DNA of 64,000 bases from Fibrobacter sp. UWB5 (GCF_002210295.1 NZ_MWQH01000011.1:29316-93315), one strand, 5' to 3'; positions 32,859 to 41,997 are shown, counted from the stretch's first letter. Notes: generated by a model from the sequence alone, not told the origin. A program made the numbers and translations.

Positions 32859-33857
32859 ATGTCTCGAATTTTTAGCTCTCTCGCAATTCTTTTTACCGCA
32901 ATCGCATTTTGTGCCACAAGCGCCCTCGCCTTCGACGTATCGGTCAAGGCAAACGTCGATAACGCCCAGGTGTTCGTGGGCGACATGTTCAATTACGAAA
33001 TCCAGGTAGTGGCCCCCGAAAACGCAATCGTCGACTTGCCGAGCTTTGTCGGAAACCTCGGCAGTTTCGAAGTCAAGGAAATGAAGAACGAAAAGGTGAC
33101 CGAAGGCATGCCCAAGGGCACCGCCAAATTCACCTGGCTCGCAACGCTCAACACCTTCGTGAGCGGCGACTTCCTGATCGCACCGCAGCAAGTGAACGCC
33201 GTCGTCGGTAGCGACACCGTCAAGGTAAGCACCGACCCCGTGGCCGTCAAGGTTTCTACCCGCACCACCGGCGAAGAAGAAGACATTATCGAAGTCGAAG
33301 ACCCGCTCGACGACCCGCGACTCCCGCAGTGGCTCTACATCGTGCTGATTGTGGTAGGCGTGCTGTTGCTCGTGTTCCTCGGCTGGTTCTTGCATAAAAA
33401 GTTTGCCAAGCGTGGCGAAGCCCCGAGGCTCCCGCCGTACGAAGAAGCGGTGCTCGCCCTCAAGGAACTCCGTCAGAAGAATTACCTCGCCGAAGGGAAC
33501 CAGGGCGACTACTTTATGGCACTCGGGTTCATTACCCGCCGCTATATCGAGCGCCGTTTCGAAGTCGATATTCTGGATGCCACCGTGGCCGAACTCAAGC
33601 AGCGCATGGCGCACGTGGCAGGCCTTCCGCAGGCCTACAAGGAATCGGTCGTGACGCTTGCCGTCGAAACCGAACCGGTCAAGTTTGCCAAGATGAAACT
33701 TGAAGGCGAACGCTGCCGTTTCTGGGACGAATGGGCCGACCGCCTTTTGGAAGATACAAAGCCCACGCCGGAAGAGGAACAGGACAAAAAGGATGCGCTC
33801 AAGGCAGCGGTACAAACCGTAAAGGCAGAACGCGCCAAGGCCAGCAAGAAATTATAG
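32859..33857 (+). CDS. BatD-like protein with DUF4381-type C-terminus
   Basis: 332 residues. Start MSRIFSSLAILFTAIAFCAT with an AGAGG upstream; cleavage after ALAF. The mature N-terminus (VSVKANVDNAQVFVGDMFNY then EIQVVAPENAIVDLPSF) is the beta-sandwich of BatD, and a hydrophobic helix at ~168-190 (WLYIVLIVVGVLLLVFLGWF) anchors it. The cytoplasmic part (YEEAVLALKELRQKNYLAEG, FITRRYIERRFEVDILDATV, WADRLLEDTKPT) resembles DUF4381. In other genomes BatD sits with MoxR, BatA/B VWA proteins and DUF58 in stress-tolerance operons; here those neighbours are absent. Confidence 0.75.
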   Translation: MSRIFSSLAILFTAIAFCATSALAFDVSVKANVDNAQVFVGDMFNYEIQVVAPENAIVDLPSFVGNLGSFEVKEMKNEKVTEGMPKGTAKFTWLATLNTFVSGDFLIAPQQVNAVVGSDTVKVSTDPVAVKVSTRTTGEEEDIIEVEDPLDDPRLPQWLYIVLIVVGVLLLVFLGWFLHKKFAKRGEAPRLPPYEEAVLALKELRQKNYLAEGNQGDYFMALGFITRRYIERRFEVDILDATVAELKQRMAHVAGLPQAYKESVVTLAVETEPVKFAKMKLEGERCRFWDEWADRLLEDTKPTPEEEQDKKDALKAAVQTVKAERAKASKKL

Positions 33858-33870
33858 ACTAGCGGATTGT

Positions 33871-35772
33871 TTATTCCAAGGCGTAGCTCACAAAAGCGAA
33901 CCTCTGGCTATCGGGCGCCCAGGAATTCACGTTAATCGTGCCCTGACCGCCGAACAATTTCAACAACGTGCGCGGCTTGCTCCAGCCGCTTGCATCGCTG
34001 CCTGTCATCAGGCGGATTTCGACATCTTTATTCGGAACATGGTCGCCCGGGCGCACATCACTTTCGTGATATGCGATCATGACCACCTTCTTGCGGTCCG
34101 GCGAAATATGCGGGAACCAGGTATTCCAATGCGGGTCGTCGGTCATTTGCGTCTGTTCGGAACCGTCGGCCTTCATGCGCCAAGCCTGCATGCGGCCCGT
34201 GCGCACCGAATTGAACCAAATGTATTCGCCGTCGCAGTCGTATTCCGGGCCGTCATTTAACCCGAGCGCGCTTGTCAGCTGCGTCTCGTTACCGCCCGCG
34301 GCAGGAATCGTGTAAATGTCGTATTCGCCATTGCGTTCGGCGCAGTAGGCTAGCGTCTTGCCATCAGTCGTAATGCCGTGCAAGTAACTCGGCGCAAGAG
34401 GCGTCACCAGTTCCGGCATGCGGCCATCAAAGTAAACCCTGTAAATGCGAGAAAGGCCGTCTTCTTTGGTGTGGTGGCTTACATAAAGGCCCGAACCGTC
34501 AGAAGCGAGCACGTGGTCGTTATTGCAGTTGTCCACAAAGAAACTCGGCACTTCGGTAATCGAGCCGCTCTCCAGTTCGTACTTGTAAATTCGGCCTTCG
34601 CTGTTGTAAGTCAAGAACTTCCCGTCGGCACTCCAGTTCGGCGCCTCGATCACCTTGTCAAATTCCTTGAGCAACGTCGTCTTGCCCGTTTCGATATCGT
34701 AAACCTGCAAGAACGACTTGTTGCCAGAACGATCCCAGACTTCGCCCGGGCTCTGTTCGAACGGGTAAGACACTCCCCAACTTTCGCGGAGCTTGTCCAT
34801 CTGCGTCATCATCTGCATGGTCTTTGCATGCGGCATCTCGGGGCATTCCTTAAGGCCCTTCTCGAGCGCCGCCTTGCAACCCAGCACTTCGTACTCGTAG
34901 CAGTTTTCAATGCGCGGCGGAGTCACCGATTCCACAAGCGCGCCCGTTACATCGAACAACTGGATTTCAACCATGTCGTTCAAGTTCTGCACGCGAATAA
35001 AGCCTTCCGTGCCAAAAATCGTGCCGTCGTTCTTGAGCGGCGCCACCATCGACGTCTTGAGGTGAGCCACCTGGCCGTTCGCATAAGCCAAGTCAATCCA
35101 GTCCGTGGCATCAACACCCGTATGGAACTTGACGCAGGCACTCTTTGTCTGCACGATATGGTTGCCCTGCCCGCCGATTTCAGGGTCCGTCAAGAACAAG
35201 TCTGCAAAAGTCAGGCTGTAAATGCCCAAGTCCAAAAGCGCACCGCCCGCAAGCGCCGGATTGCGCAAACGTTCGATATGCGAAAGAGGCATCGAGAATT
35301 CCGCCTCCACACCATGAACGCGGCCAATCTTACCCGACAGAATCCAGTCGCGCACCATTTGCACTGCCGGCAAAAATCGAGTCCACATGGCCTCACAAAG
35401 GAAGGTTCCCTTTTCTTCGGCAAGGGCAATCGCCTGCGAAGCAAGCAGTGCATTCGCCGTAAACGCCTTTTCGACAAGCAAGTTCCTGCCATGCTTAAGG
35501 CAAAGCATTATGTCGTTAAAATGTTCGGAATGGGGAGTCGCAATGTAAATCAGGTCGGCATCGGAATCCTCGGCAAGTTCTGCATAGCTACCGTACGCGC
35601 GCTTGAATCCGTAATCGGCCGCAAACTTCTGGGCCTTTTCTAAAGTACGCGATGCCACCGCATACGCCTCTACCCCCATACCGCGACTTTCGAGCGCCTT
35701 GACAGCTGCCGCCATCTTGGTCGCAATATGCCCACAACCGAGAATTGCAAACTTGAGAACCGATTTATTCAT
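33871..35772 (-). CDS. Gfo/Idh/MocA oxidoreductase fused to a beta-propeller
   Basis: 633 residues, cytoplasmic by sequence. Residues 1-~345 are a full dehydrogenase: Rossmann motif FAILGCGHIATKMAAAV, then YIATPHSEHF, HGRNLLVEKAFTANA (EKA for the usual EKP), EAMWTRFLPAVQMVRDWI and GGALLDLGIYSLTFADLF. From ~346 (SPGEVWDRSGNKSFLQVYDI) the protein continues as TolB/oligogalacturonate-lyase-like propeller blades: VIEAPNWSADGKFLTYNSEG, GSGLYVSHHTKEDGLSRIYR, AYCAERNGEYDIYTIPAAGG, WAPDSQRFAFVSYAL. Such a fusion suggests that the two act in the same sugar or uronate pathway. No signal peptide, so the propeller is intracellular here. Both halves look intact, with no internal start sites. Confidence 0.85.
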   Translation of the reverse strand: MNKSVLKFAILGCGHIATKMAAAVKALESRGMGVEAYAVASRTLEKAQKFAADYGFKRAYGSYAELAEDSDADLIYIATPHSEHFNDIMLCLKHGRNLLVEKAFTANALLASQAIALAEEKGTFLCEAMWTRFLPAVQMVRDWILSGKIGRVHGVEAEFSMPLSHIERLRNPALAGGALLDLGIYSLTFADLFLTDPEIGGQGNHIVQTKSACVKFHTGVDATDWIDLAYANGQVAHLKTSMVAPLKNDGTIFGTEGFIRVQNLNDMVEIQLFDVTGALVESVTPPRIENCYEYEVLGCKAALEKGLKECPEMPHAKTMQMMTQMDKLRESWGVSYPFEQSPGEVWDRSGNKSFLQVYDIETGKTTLLKEFDKVIEAPNWSADGKFLTYNSEGRIYKYELESGSITEVPSFFVDNCNNDHVLASDGSGLYVSHHTKEDGLSRIYRVYFDGRMPELVTPLAPSYLHGITTDGKTLAYCAERNGEYDIYTIPAAGGNETQLTSALGLNDGPEYDCDGEYIWFNSVRTGRMQAWRMKADGSEQTQMTDDPHWNTWFPHISPDRKKVVMIAYHESDVRPGDHVPNKDVEIRLMTGSDASGWSKPRTLLKLFGGQGTINVNSWAPDSQRFAFVSYALE

Positions 35773-35933
35773 TGCGTAACCTCTTTACAATGAATATAGA
35801 CTTATTGTCGATTTCAGGCTACACCCAGCCCTCTACCAAGTGGATTCAAGTGTATACAAGATGGTCTTTGGGGTAAAAGAATATGTATATTTCATGGTAG
35901 GGTTTCCCAAAGCACAAAAAGGAGGATTTTCTC

Positions 35934-36632
35934 ATGAATATCCACAAGTGTCTGCAAAGACTCTTTCTTGTATCAACGGCTCTCTTTTGGGCAAGCTGCA
36001 GCGACGACTCAAATTCAAGTAGTCCTACCGTAGCTCCGGGAACCAATATTCCAAACGAATCCACAGAAACAATCATTCACAATGATTCCACGGAAGAACG
36101 TGTACCTAGCGACTCCTTACAACGCAACGAAACCGACAAGGTTGACAGCGTTTCCAACACATCTCCGCAATGCCGCGAAGCCGAAAAAATTCAAAAGATG
36201 TCCTTGAGCTCAGATATAATGGACGATCCTGTCAAGGCTGCAACAAGGAGCGCCGACCGCAACGCACAAATAAAGATTCACGACGACATAGAATATGGCG
36301 GGAATTACAATGAAATTTTTGGAGTATATTCTCCAGAATGTCTTCAAGATATGATCGATACACTTGAGACTCCTGTCTTTGCGTATGGTTCCATAGCCTT
36401 CTTTAACGATTCTGTCGCGACAAAATTCGTATGCGACGACGGCACAACATACGCCAACGAGGAATACCTTAACTACCAAAAAGACCTGGAAACATACGAA
36501 AAGAATCGTGTCATCTTCGACGAGACATACAGGCAGTTATACGAAAAAAGGCTCGCCGAACTCCAAAGTCAGCTAGACTCCTGCATTAATCAGCCGGAAG
36601 AAGCTGAGGAAGCTGAGGAAACCGAGGAATAA
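35934..36632 (+). CDS. Lipoprotein with coiled C-terminus, copy A
   Basis: 232 residues, with AAGGAGG 8 bp before the ATG. Signal peptide ends in ALFWASC, then CSDDSNSSS and a Ser/Thr/Asn/Asp-rich spacer to ~75. The folded part contains SVATKFVCDDGTTYANEEYL, a charged coiled segment (YQKDLETYEKNRVIFDETYR) and QLDSCINQPEEAEEAEETEE at the end. The next gene, 3 bp away, has the same order of elements, so they are paralogues in one transcript. Four cysteines after the lipobox could form disulfides. Unknown family. Confidence 0.7.
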   Translation: MNIHKCLQRLFLVSTALFWASCSDDSNSSSPTVAPGTNIPNESTETIIHNDSTEERVPSDSLQRNETDKVDSVSNTSPQCREAEKIQKMSLSSDIMDDPVKAATRSADRNAQIKIHDDIEYGGNYNEIFGVYSPECLQDMIDTLETPVFAYGSIAFFNDSVATKFVCDDGTTYANEEYLNYQKDLETYEKNRVIFDETYRQLYEKRLAELQSQLDSCINQPEEAEEAEETEE

Positions 36633-36635
36633 ACC

Positions 36636-37403
36636 ATGAATATGACAATGTTCAAAACAGCCTTGTTTTTTGCCGCAGCATTGTTCATGGTAAACTGCGG
36701 GGACAGTTCCGAAAGCACCCCTGCAGCACCGGCAGAAACTTCCGCTACAGTTCCCCCTGAAATTACGGCACCCGTTGAAACAACTCCCGTAATACCAGAA
36801 GATTCAGTCGAAGTCCCTTCTATAACCGTAACCGATTCCGTTGTGGACACCACCGAATATTCATGTCACGATTCAAAGTGGATTCCCAGAGAAAATTTCA
36901 ATGCAACGATTATGTCTCTTCCAGAATTGCTTGCCTGGCGAAGAGGTACCTATTTGGCAAATACCACTTTTTATCGCATTCTTAAAGATACAGTCGCTCA
37001 ACTCCACTACAAAAGCAATGAATTCGGGCTTTACCCCGACAGCACACCTTACTGCCTCATAGAAATGATCGACACAATTGCAAACTATAAATCTAACCCA
37101 TGGGCCAACGAAAAAAATTACGTAAGCAATGATTCTATTGCTATAGAAATCGAATGCAGCGACGGCACCGTTCACCCCAAAGAAAGTGATTATATAGAAA
37201 CTCTAAATACGTACAAAAAGCAGCAAGAACGTTACAACCAAGTATACGATTCAATCTACGAGCAGTCCCTCCACGATATCAGGGCTCTATTGGATTCTTG
37301 CCTAAACCACCCGGAAGACTTCCCGATCACCGACCCGAATTACAAAGAGCGTTACCAATCGTATCAGGAAACTCACAATGTTTCTGAAGATGATGATGAA
37401 TAA
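36636..37403 (+). CDS. Lipoprotein with coiled C-terminus, copy B
   Basis: 255 residues. Signal peptide MNMTMFKTALFFAAALFMVN ends at NCGDSSES. A Pro/Ala/Thr/Glu spacer follows. The folded part parallels copy A: IAIEIECSDGTVHPKESDYI matches FVCDDGTTYANEEYL, YKKQQERYNQVYDSIYEQSL matches its coiled helix, and IRALLDSCLNHPEDFP matches QLDSCINQPEE. This is a tandem duplication with strong divergence; the spacers are unrelated. It is followed by a terminator shared with the convergent FISUMP gene. Unknown family and role at the cell envelope. Confidence 0.7.
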   Translation: MNMTMFKTALFFAAALFMVNCGDSSESTPAAPAETSATVPPEITAPVETTPVIPEDSVEVPSITVTDSVVDTTEYSCHDSKWIPRENFNATIMSLPELLAWRRGTYLANTTFYRILKDTVAQLHYKSNEFGLYPDSTPYCLIEMIDTIANYKSNPWANEKNYVSNDSIAIEIECSDGTVHPKESDYIETLNTYKKQQERYNQVYDSIYEQSLHDIRALLDSCLNHPEDFPITDPNYKERYQSYQETHNVSEDDDE

Positions 37404-37430
37404 TCAAAAACTATACTAAATAATATTATG

Positions 37431-37455
37431 GGCGGCCCGATGGCCGCCATTTTTT
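37431..37455. terminator. Terminator between convergent lipoprotein genes
   Basis: GGCGGCC (37431-37437) and GGCCGCC (37442-37448) form a perfect stem around CGAT, followed by ATTTTTT on the plus strand. The T run overlaps the stop region of the minus-strand gene. Confidence 0.9.
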
Positions 37456-39340
37456 ATTCCTTGATGCAACGGACTGCGGCTTTTTCTACGGGAGTATCAA
37501 AATCACTAATGTCAAGTCTGAACATCACATAATCTTCTTCGCCGTTTTCATCGACCCTTTCTTGAATTCCTGCATAACTTCCTTCTTCGTCCGATAACCA
37601 GAACCAGGAATTCAATTTATAGTTATCATGAACATAATAACTAGTATCCTTCACTCCGTCATACACATACGTTTTTATCGTATCAATTGCATTAGGCTGC
37701 AAATTCATGCCCGACCAATTAGACCCGTTAACTTTCCAACCTGATTGCGACATCAATGTGCGAGTCGAGATTGTAAGGCCTTTGTTGTTGTGAATCTCAT
37801 TTCTCAGCTTTCGCACAAAAGCATCCGAAGGGATATGCCATCCATCAGGGCAAGCCGTCTGAGCATCGGCCCAAGTATACAAGCTGTCGCCGCCAAACTT
37901 GAGATCTTCAGCCATCACGAGTTCGTCGGCATCCCACTCAAATTCTACCCATATGGCCTTGTATTTCTGCCCATCACGTTCATCAATCATCTCGTAATAC
38001 CATTTGTGATCTTTTGCATCACATATGTATTTGTGGCCATCATATTCTCCAACCGCACCATCATCAAAGCAAAAGCCAAGCTCATCATCTATTCTTGTCG
38101 CAAGGCGCCAACTGTGATCCACGCAAATATATTTAGCACCTAAATTGAGCGTATCGTACAGTTTTGAATCGTCACAAGCGCCAAACTCAACTTCAATGCT
38201 ATTAGCCATATCCCAACTTTCTCGGCAAATGTAATCTACCCTACCGAGCTTCACAATTTCTCCTATCCGATCTTCGGTACAATCCCCAAAAACATCCGAC
38301 ACGTATGCTTTTTTCCAATATCCATTCTTCATTACATACAAATCTTTCGCTACTCCAACTTCGCACAGCGTGTCACCTTTAGCGGCGCATTCTATAAATG
38401 CAGAATCTTCTGGAGTGTAGTTCCATCTATAATCGGAACCTCCATTCCATACAGCACACATAAAAACAGAATCCTGTAACGGGTAACGCTTATTCGCATT
38501 AGCCGAGTTGCATTCGCCTAGTGCAAAATCAAGTTTTTCTTTTAGCGTCGGAGTCACCCAAACCAGGTCTTTGCATTTATAATACTCTGAACCCACTTTT
38601 GCAACGACTCCTTCTCTTTCACGGGTACACTTACTTAGCGATTCGTATACGGTATTCTTATCATTTACGCAGCGGACATTCAACCTTGCGTCACGTTCAA
38701 TGCTGCTATTATAACCAGACGTAGATATATGGAAAAAGTACAAATCGCCAAGTTCATCTTGTGAATCGATCATTTGAATCCAAAATGCAGCAATGCGACC
38801 CAAATAACGACATTCAGAACCTTCACAAATCCCCATAGGCTTTAAATTAAGCCCCACGGTATTTCCTCCATTACCAACAATAATCTCACCATCAATAGTA
38901 TCATTATCCCAACCAGTTGTAGATTTTAAGGCCCAATTAGGACATTTTTCTTCCAACGAATCTGCCCAAAAATGCTTCCACACCCAGTCATCTATTGCTA
39001 CCCATTCATCAAAATCCGACAAATGCCATCCATCGGGACATGCAATTTGCGCTTCGGCCCAAGTGTATCTCTCATCACCTTGACCAATTTTTTCGTCAGA
39101 ATAGTTCAGGTTTTCGGCCATCCATGTCAGCTTGCCCATGGTAACGGTCTTGTAGGTTTTACCATCACGCGGGTCAGTAAAACTGTCTGAAGTATCCCCC
39201 ACTGGCGACGTTGTAGTAGTATCGTCAATTTGCTCCTGCGGAGTTAGAGGTTCAACTTGTTCAGAAGAACCGGACGATGAATCGTCACCGCATGCAAAAA
39301 GCAATAATGAAATTGCAAGAATCCACAAAAACCTTTTCAT
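37454..39340 (-). CDS. Lipoprotein with two FISUMP domains and a Cys-repeat core
   Basis: 628 residues from the ATG at 39340. Signal peptide MKRFLWILAISLLLFAC then GDDSSSGSS. The first FISUMP domain runs ~45-225: FTDPRDGKTYKTVTMGKLTW, MAENLNYSDEK, ERYTWAEAQIACPDGWHL. The core (~230-430) has four or more copies of a Cys-pair motif around a tryptophan, e.g. SKCTREREGVVAKVGSEYYK followed by CKDLVW, and RIGEIVKLGRVDYICRESWD. The second FISUMP domain ends the protein: DERDGQKYKAIWVEFEW, LYTWADAQTACPDGWHIPSD, AVRCIKE. The frame extends 35 codons upstream without a better start and would overlap the MutT gene. Its role is unknown. FISUMP proteins are exported in large paralogous sets. Confidence 0.8.
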   Translation of the reverse strand: MKRFLWILAISLLLFACGDDSSSGSSEQVEPLTPQEQIDDTTTTSPVGDTSDSFTDPRDGKTYKTVTMGKLTWMAENLNYSDEKIGQGDERYTWAEAQIACPDGWHLSDFDEWVAIDDWVWKHFWADSLEEKCPNWALKSTTGWDNDTIDGEIIVGNGGNTVGLNLKPMGICEGSECRYLGRIAAFWIQMIDSQDELGDLYFFHISTSGYNSSIERDARLNVRCVNDKNTVYESLSKCTREREGVVAKVGSEYYKCKDLVWVTPTLKEKLDFALGECNSANANKRYPLQDSVFMCAVWNGGSDYRWNYTPEDSAFIECAAKGDTLCEVGVAKDLYVMKNGYWKKAYVSDVFGDCTEDRIGEIVKLGRVDYICRESWDMANSIEVEFGACDDSKLYDTLNLGAKYICVDHSWRLATRIDDELGFCFDDGAVGEYDGHKYICDAKDHKWYYEMIDERDGQKYKAIWVEFEWDADELVMAEDLKFGGDSLYTWADAQTACPDGWHIPSDAFVRKLRNEIHNNKGLTISTRTLMSQSGWKVNGSNWSGMNLQPNAIDTIKTYVYDGVKDTSYYVHDNYKLNSWFWLSDEEGSYAGIQERVDENGEEDYVMFRLDISDFDTPVEKAAVRCIKE

Positions 39341-39413
39341 ACTAGATATAAAATAACCAAAAAAAGGGCTGCTCAAGACCTCTCCCGTAAAAATTTTACA
39401 TAAATTTGGCTTC

Positions 39414-39797
39414 ATGAAACATATCGAAGTTGTAGCAGGAATCATTCAAGATGGCAACAAGATTTTTGCCACGCAACGCGGCTACGGCGAACACAAGGGG
39501 TTCTGGGAGTTCCCTGGCGGCAAAATGGAAAGCGGCGAAACCCCGCAGCAGGCGCTCGAGCGCGAACTCCAAGAAGAACTCGCCATCCAAGTGAACGTGG
39601 GTAAATTTCTTTGCACCGTGGAACACGACTACCCCGCCTTCCACCTGACCATGCACTGCTACTTTTGCACGATTGCCGGCGGCAAGGCGCCAGAACTTTT
39701 GGAGCACGAGGCGGCCAAATGGCTCGCCCCTGCAGAACTGCATTCCGTCGACTGGCTGCCCGCCGACATCAAAGTCGTCGAAGCCATTGAAGCGTAA
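39414..39797 (+). CDS. NUDIX hydrolase, MutT-like 8-oxo-dGTP diphosphatase
   Basis: 127 residues. The N-terminus KHIEVVAGIIQDGNKIFATQ, then RGYGEHKGFWEFPGGK, is MutT-like, and the Nudix box is GKMESGETPQQALERELQEE followed by LAI. The box has the catalytic REL-x-EE, with Leu instead of Gly at the usual EEhG position. It would sanitise oxidised dGTP. Divergent from the FISUMP gene and followed 42 bp later by the thioredoxin-like gene. The mutT symbol is withheld because CTP-pyrophosphohydrolase relatives are similar at this level. Confidence 0.85.
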   Translation: MKHIEVVAGIIQDGNKIFATQRGYGEHKGFWEFPGGKMESGETPQQALERELQEELAIQVNVGKFLCTVEHDYPAFHLTMHCYFCTIAGGKAPELLEHEAAKWLAPAELHSVDWLPADIKVVEAIEA

Positions 39798-39839
39798 TAG
39801 CTTTTTTCTATCACTCAAGCAATTTGCTATTTTATTGTC

Positions 39840-40616
39840 ATGAACATCCTGAAACACATCGTGACTTTTGCCGCAGCCGCAATTCTTGCTGCAGGCGCCT
39901 TCACCACTGCAAACGCTGCAGACGACATCAAAATCGTCAAGGTGAACGACAGTAATTTCGAAAAAGAAATCATGAAATCCAAAACGCCGGTCATCCTCGA
40001 AATCTCTTCGACCAGCTGCCCGCCCTGCCTCGTCATGATTCCCACACTCATCGGTATCGCTAAAAACTATAGCGACATCAAGGTCGCCTCGGTAGGTATC
40101 GACGAACCGGGCATCGACAAAATCAAGGCAACACTCCCCATTCAGGCATTCCCCACGTTCTTCCTGATTAAAGACGGCAAAATCGTGAACCGCCTCGTGG
40201 GCGTCGTCAAAGAAGAAGAAATCTTTGCCGCCATGCAGTATACGCCCAAGAAGAGCACCGCCAAAAACACCAAGAAATCCAAGAATTCGCCCAAAAACCT
40301 TGTTTGCAAGGTCAACGGACAGTTTAACGGCCTCAAGAACCTGGTGACTATCTCGTTCGAATTCGGCGAAACCGAAATCAAGAATGTCGACATCGTGACC
40401 GACGTATTCATTCCGCCCGAAATGGAAGACCACCGCGAAGACATTATCGCAAGAATGCGCGCAAGCGGCAAGGGCGAAGTCACCACCACCCTCACGGGCT
40501 TGCAAATTCATATCGACAACGATTGCCGATTCATGAAGGCGATGGACATGAAGCGCACCTCGACCTATGGCGAAATGCGCGCCGGGCTTGAGCTGCAAGG
40601 CTTCAGTTGTAAATAG
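39840..40616 (+). CDS. Exported thioredoxin-fold protein with extra C-terminal domain
   Basis: 258 residues. Signal peptide MNILKHIVTFAAAAILAAGA then FTTANA. Residues ~30-130 are a thioredoxin domain: VILEISSTSCPPCLVMIPTL with a CPPC active site, and the cis-proline loop in QAFPTFFLIKDGKIVNRLVG. A Lys/Ser-rich hinge (KKSTAKNTKKSKNSPKN) links to a ~100-residue C-terminal domain with three cysteines (LVCKVNGQFNGLKNLVTISF...) that I cannot place. CPPC is a rarer variant than CGPC or CPHC. Likely a periplasmic oxidoreductase serving the many Cys-containing exported proteins of this organism; that link is inference. Confidence 0.8.
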   Translation: MNILKHIVTFAAAAILAAGAFTTANAADDIKIVKVNDSNFEKEIMKSKTPVILEISSTSCPPCLVMIPTLIGIAKNYSDIKVASVGIDEPGIDKIKATLPIQAFPTFFLIKDGKIVNRLVGVVKEEEIFAAMQYTPKKSTAKNTKKSKNSPKNLVCKVNGQFNGLKNLVTISFEFGETEIKNVDIVTDVFIPPEMEDHREDIIARMRASGKGEVTTTLTGLQIHIDNDCRFMKAMDMKRTSTYGEMRAGLELQGFSCK

Positions 40617-40641
40617 CCTTTAGCAAGTATCATTATAGAAG

Positions 40642-40669
40642 GGCAACCGGATTTTTCTGGTTGCCTTTT
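40642..40669 (+). terminator. Terminator of the thioredoxin-like gene
   Basis: GGCAACCGG and CTGGTTGCC pair over 9 positions (one G-T) around ATTTTT, followed by TTTT. It insulates the peptide cassette that begins about 100 bp later. Confidence 0.85.
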
Positions 40670-40769
40670 AGTTTGTTTCCAAATTTTTATCTTAGTTGCA
40701 ATAAAAAAATAAGTTGTAATTAAGAATATTTTTCTATATTTGGGCGCGCCAAAATAATTTGGAGGAAAT

Positions 40770-41717
40770 ATGAATAACAAAGTTCTTGCTACCACGATTG
40801 TGGTTATGTCAAGTTTAATCTCTAGCGCCTGGGCCGCAAGACCCGAAGGAGATCCGACTTGCAGTTTTGTGGGTGGGGCATTCTACAAGTCCAATAACAC
40901 GCTTTATCTGGAATCGATCAACGACGAAAACGCAAAAGTCGAAGTCGATAACAATGCCGCGAACTGTATCAGCAATAATAAGAATGGCAATTTCAAAATT
41001 ATTGTAGAACGCAGCACGGCTCTTGCCGCCAACTCGACCATCACTCTGCCGGCCGATTACCAGTCCGCAAACGAATGCATTGACCTGTACGAACCCCTCA
41101 GCTACGGCAAAGACGAAAACGGCATGTGGGTTACCGCCGAAAAGCACGACATCGACAACGGCGCCGCACACAGACCCATGCTGATGATCACCGATACCGA
41201 CAAGGAAGAATGCCAAGGCATCAAGGAAATCGAATTCACGGCTACCGGCGTGACCGCTTCTACGCAGACCTCCGTCGAGCTTACATTAAGAAGCGAAGTC
41301 AGCAATCAGGGCGACTGGCTCATGCGCGGCTCTTATAGCTTTATCCGCTGGGACAAGGACCATGCCGACTTGGGCAAGGTCTATGGCTATGCCGCAAAGA
41401 CCAAGGGCAAGGTAGAAGCCGGCCAGTTCACCAAGGTGGGTGCAGGCGCCTTTGTTCCGCCTCTCCGCGCTTACCTGCTTTACCAGGGTGACAAGGCCCT
41501 CGAAAAGTCCGTCGAATCCACTGAAGTCGAGCTGCCCGAAACGATCGGCGTGAAGCTCATCGACAAGAATAATGGCACTACCCGCCTTGCAAAATGGAAC
41601 ATGGCCACGGGCGAAATCGTGAAGGTGAACGGTTGGTTTGACCTCAAGGGTCGCAAACTCAATAGCAAGCCCCAAAACAAGGGCATGTTCATCGGCAACA
41701 CCAAAGTTCAAAAGTAA
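40770..41717 (+). CDS. Secreted ~315-residue protein of peptide cassette, copy A
   Basis: 315 residues. Start after TTTGGAGGAAAT; signal peptide MNNKVLATTIVVMSSLISSA ends at WAARPEG. The middle holds conserved strands and several Cys (SNNTLYLESINDENAKVEV, RWDKDHADLGKVYGYAAKTK). The C-terminus GWFDLKGRKLNSKPQNKGMF then IGNTKVQK resembles the short C-terminal sorting tails of proteins secreted by Bacteroidota/Fibrobacterota, with the DLKGRKL core. Its paralogue lies 281 bp downstream with the same layout. Each is followed within ~20 bp by a tiny gene for a 40/41-residue peptide, so protein and peptide are co-transcribed. Ligand or activity unknown. Confidence 0.75.
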   Translation: MNNKVLATTIVVMSSLISSAWAARPEGDPTCSFVGGAFYKSNNTLYLESINDENAKVEVDNNAANCISNNKNGNFKIIVERSTALAANSTITLPADYQSANECIDLYEPLSYGKDENGMWVTAEKHDIDNGAAHRPMLMITDTDKEECQGIKEIEFTATGVTASTQTSVELTLRSEVSNQGDWLMRGSYSFIRWDKDHADLGKVYGYAAKTKGKVEAGQFTKVGAGAFVPPLRAYLLYQGDKALEKSVESTEVELPETIGVKLIDKNNGTTRLAKWNMATGEIVKVNGWFDLKGRKLNSKPQNKGMFIGNTKVQK

Positions 41718-41733
41718 TTATTAAAGGTTGGTT

Positions 41734-41856
41734 ATGGAAAAGAAAGAATATAAAGCACCGAAAATGGAAATTGTAGATTTCGAAGCTCAGGCTTGCTTGC
41801 TCGCCGGTAGTAGCGAAGAATGCCAAGACGGCGAATACTGCGACGAACTCGGCTAA
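41734..41856 (+). CDS. 40-residue Cys-containing peptide, copy A
   Basis: 40 residues, starting 16 bp after the large gene, with AAGG 8 bp before ATG. It has an N-terminal segment (MEKKEYKAPKMEIVDFEAQA) followed by CLLAGS and a short variable, acidic tail with two more Cys (C30, C36) ending YCDELG. The Y-x-x-P...EIVxxExxxLLAGS layout is like small peptides known from Bacteroidota genomes, some suspected to be leader/core precursors. The pattern of conserved leader and variable Cys core fits a ribosomally made, modified or exported peptide. There is no modification enzyme nearby. Its near-identical twin lies at 42972. Terminator follows 27 bp after the stop. Confidence 0.7.
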   Translation: MEKKEYKAPKMEIVDFEAQACLLAGSSEECQDGEYCDELG

Positions 41857-41883
41857 TATATAAGCCTCCGTTCAAGGTTTAGC

Positions 41884-41917
41884 AAAACAAGGCAAAGTAA
41901 TTTGTCTTGTTTTTTTA
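41884..41917 (+). terminator. Terminator of cassette A
   Basis: AACAAGGCAAA and TTTGTCTTGTT pair with one mismatch around GTAA, followed by a run of T. It separates the two cassettes, so each has its own transcript. Copy B lacks an equivalent. Confidence 0.8.
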
Positions 41918-41997
41918 TTTTACATGTAATATAAATAAAATATTCATTTTAGCCTCTTTTTTCTACATTGCCTCCCGCCAAAAAATTTGGAGGAATC

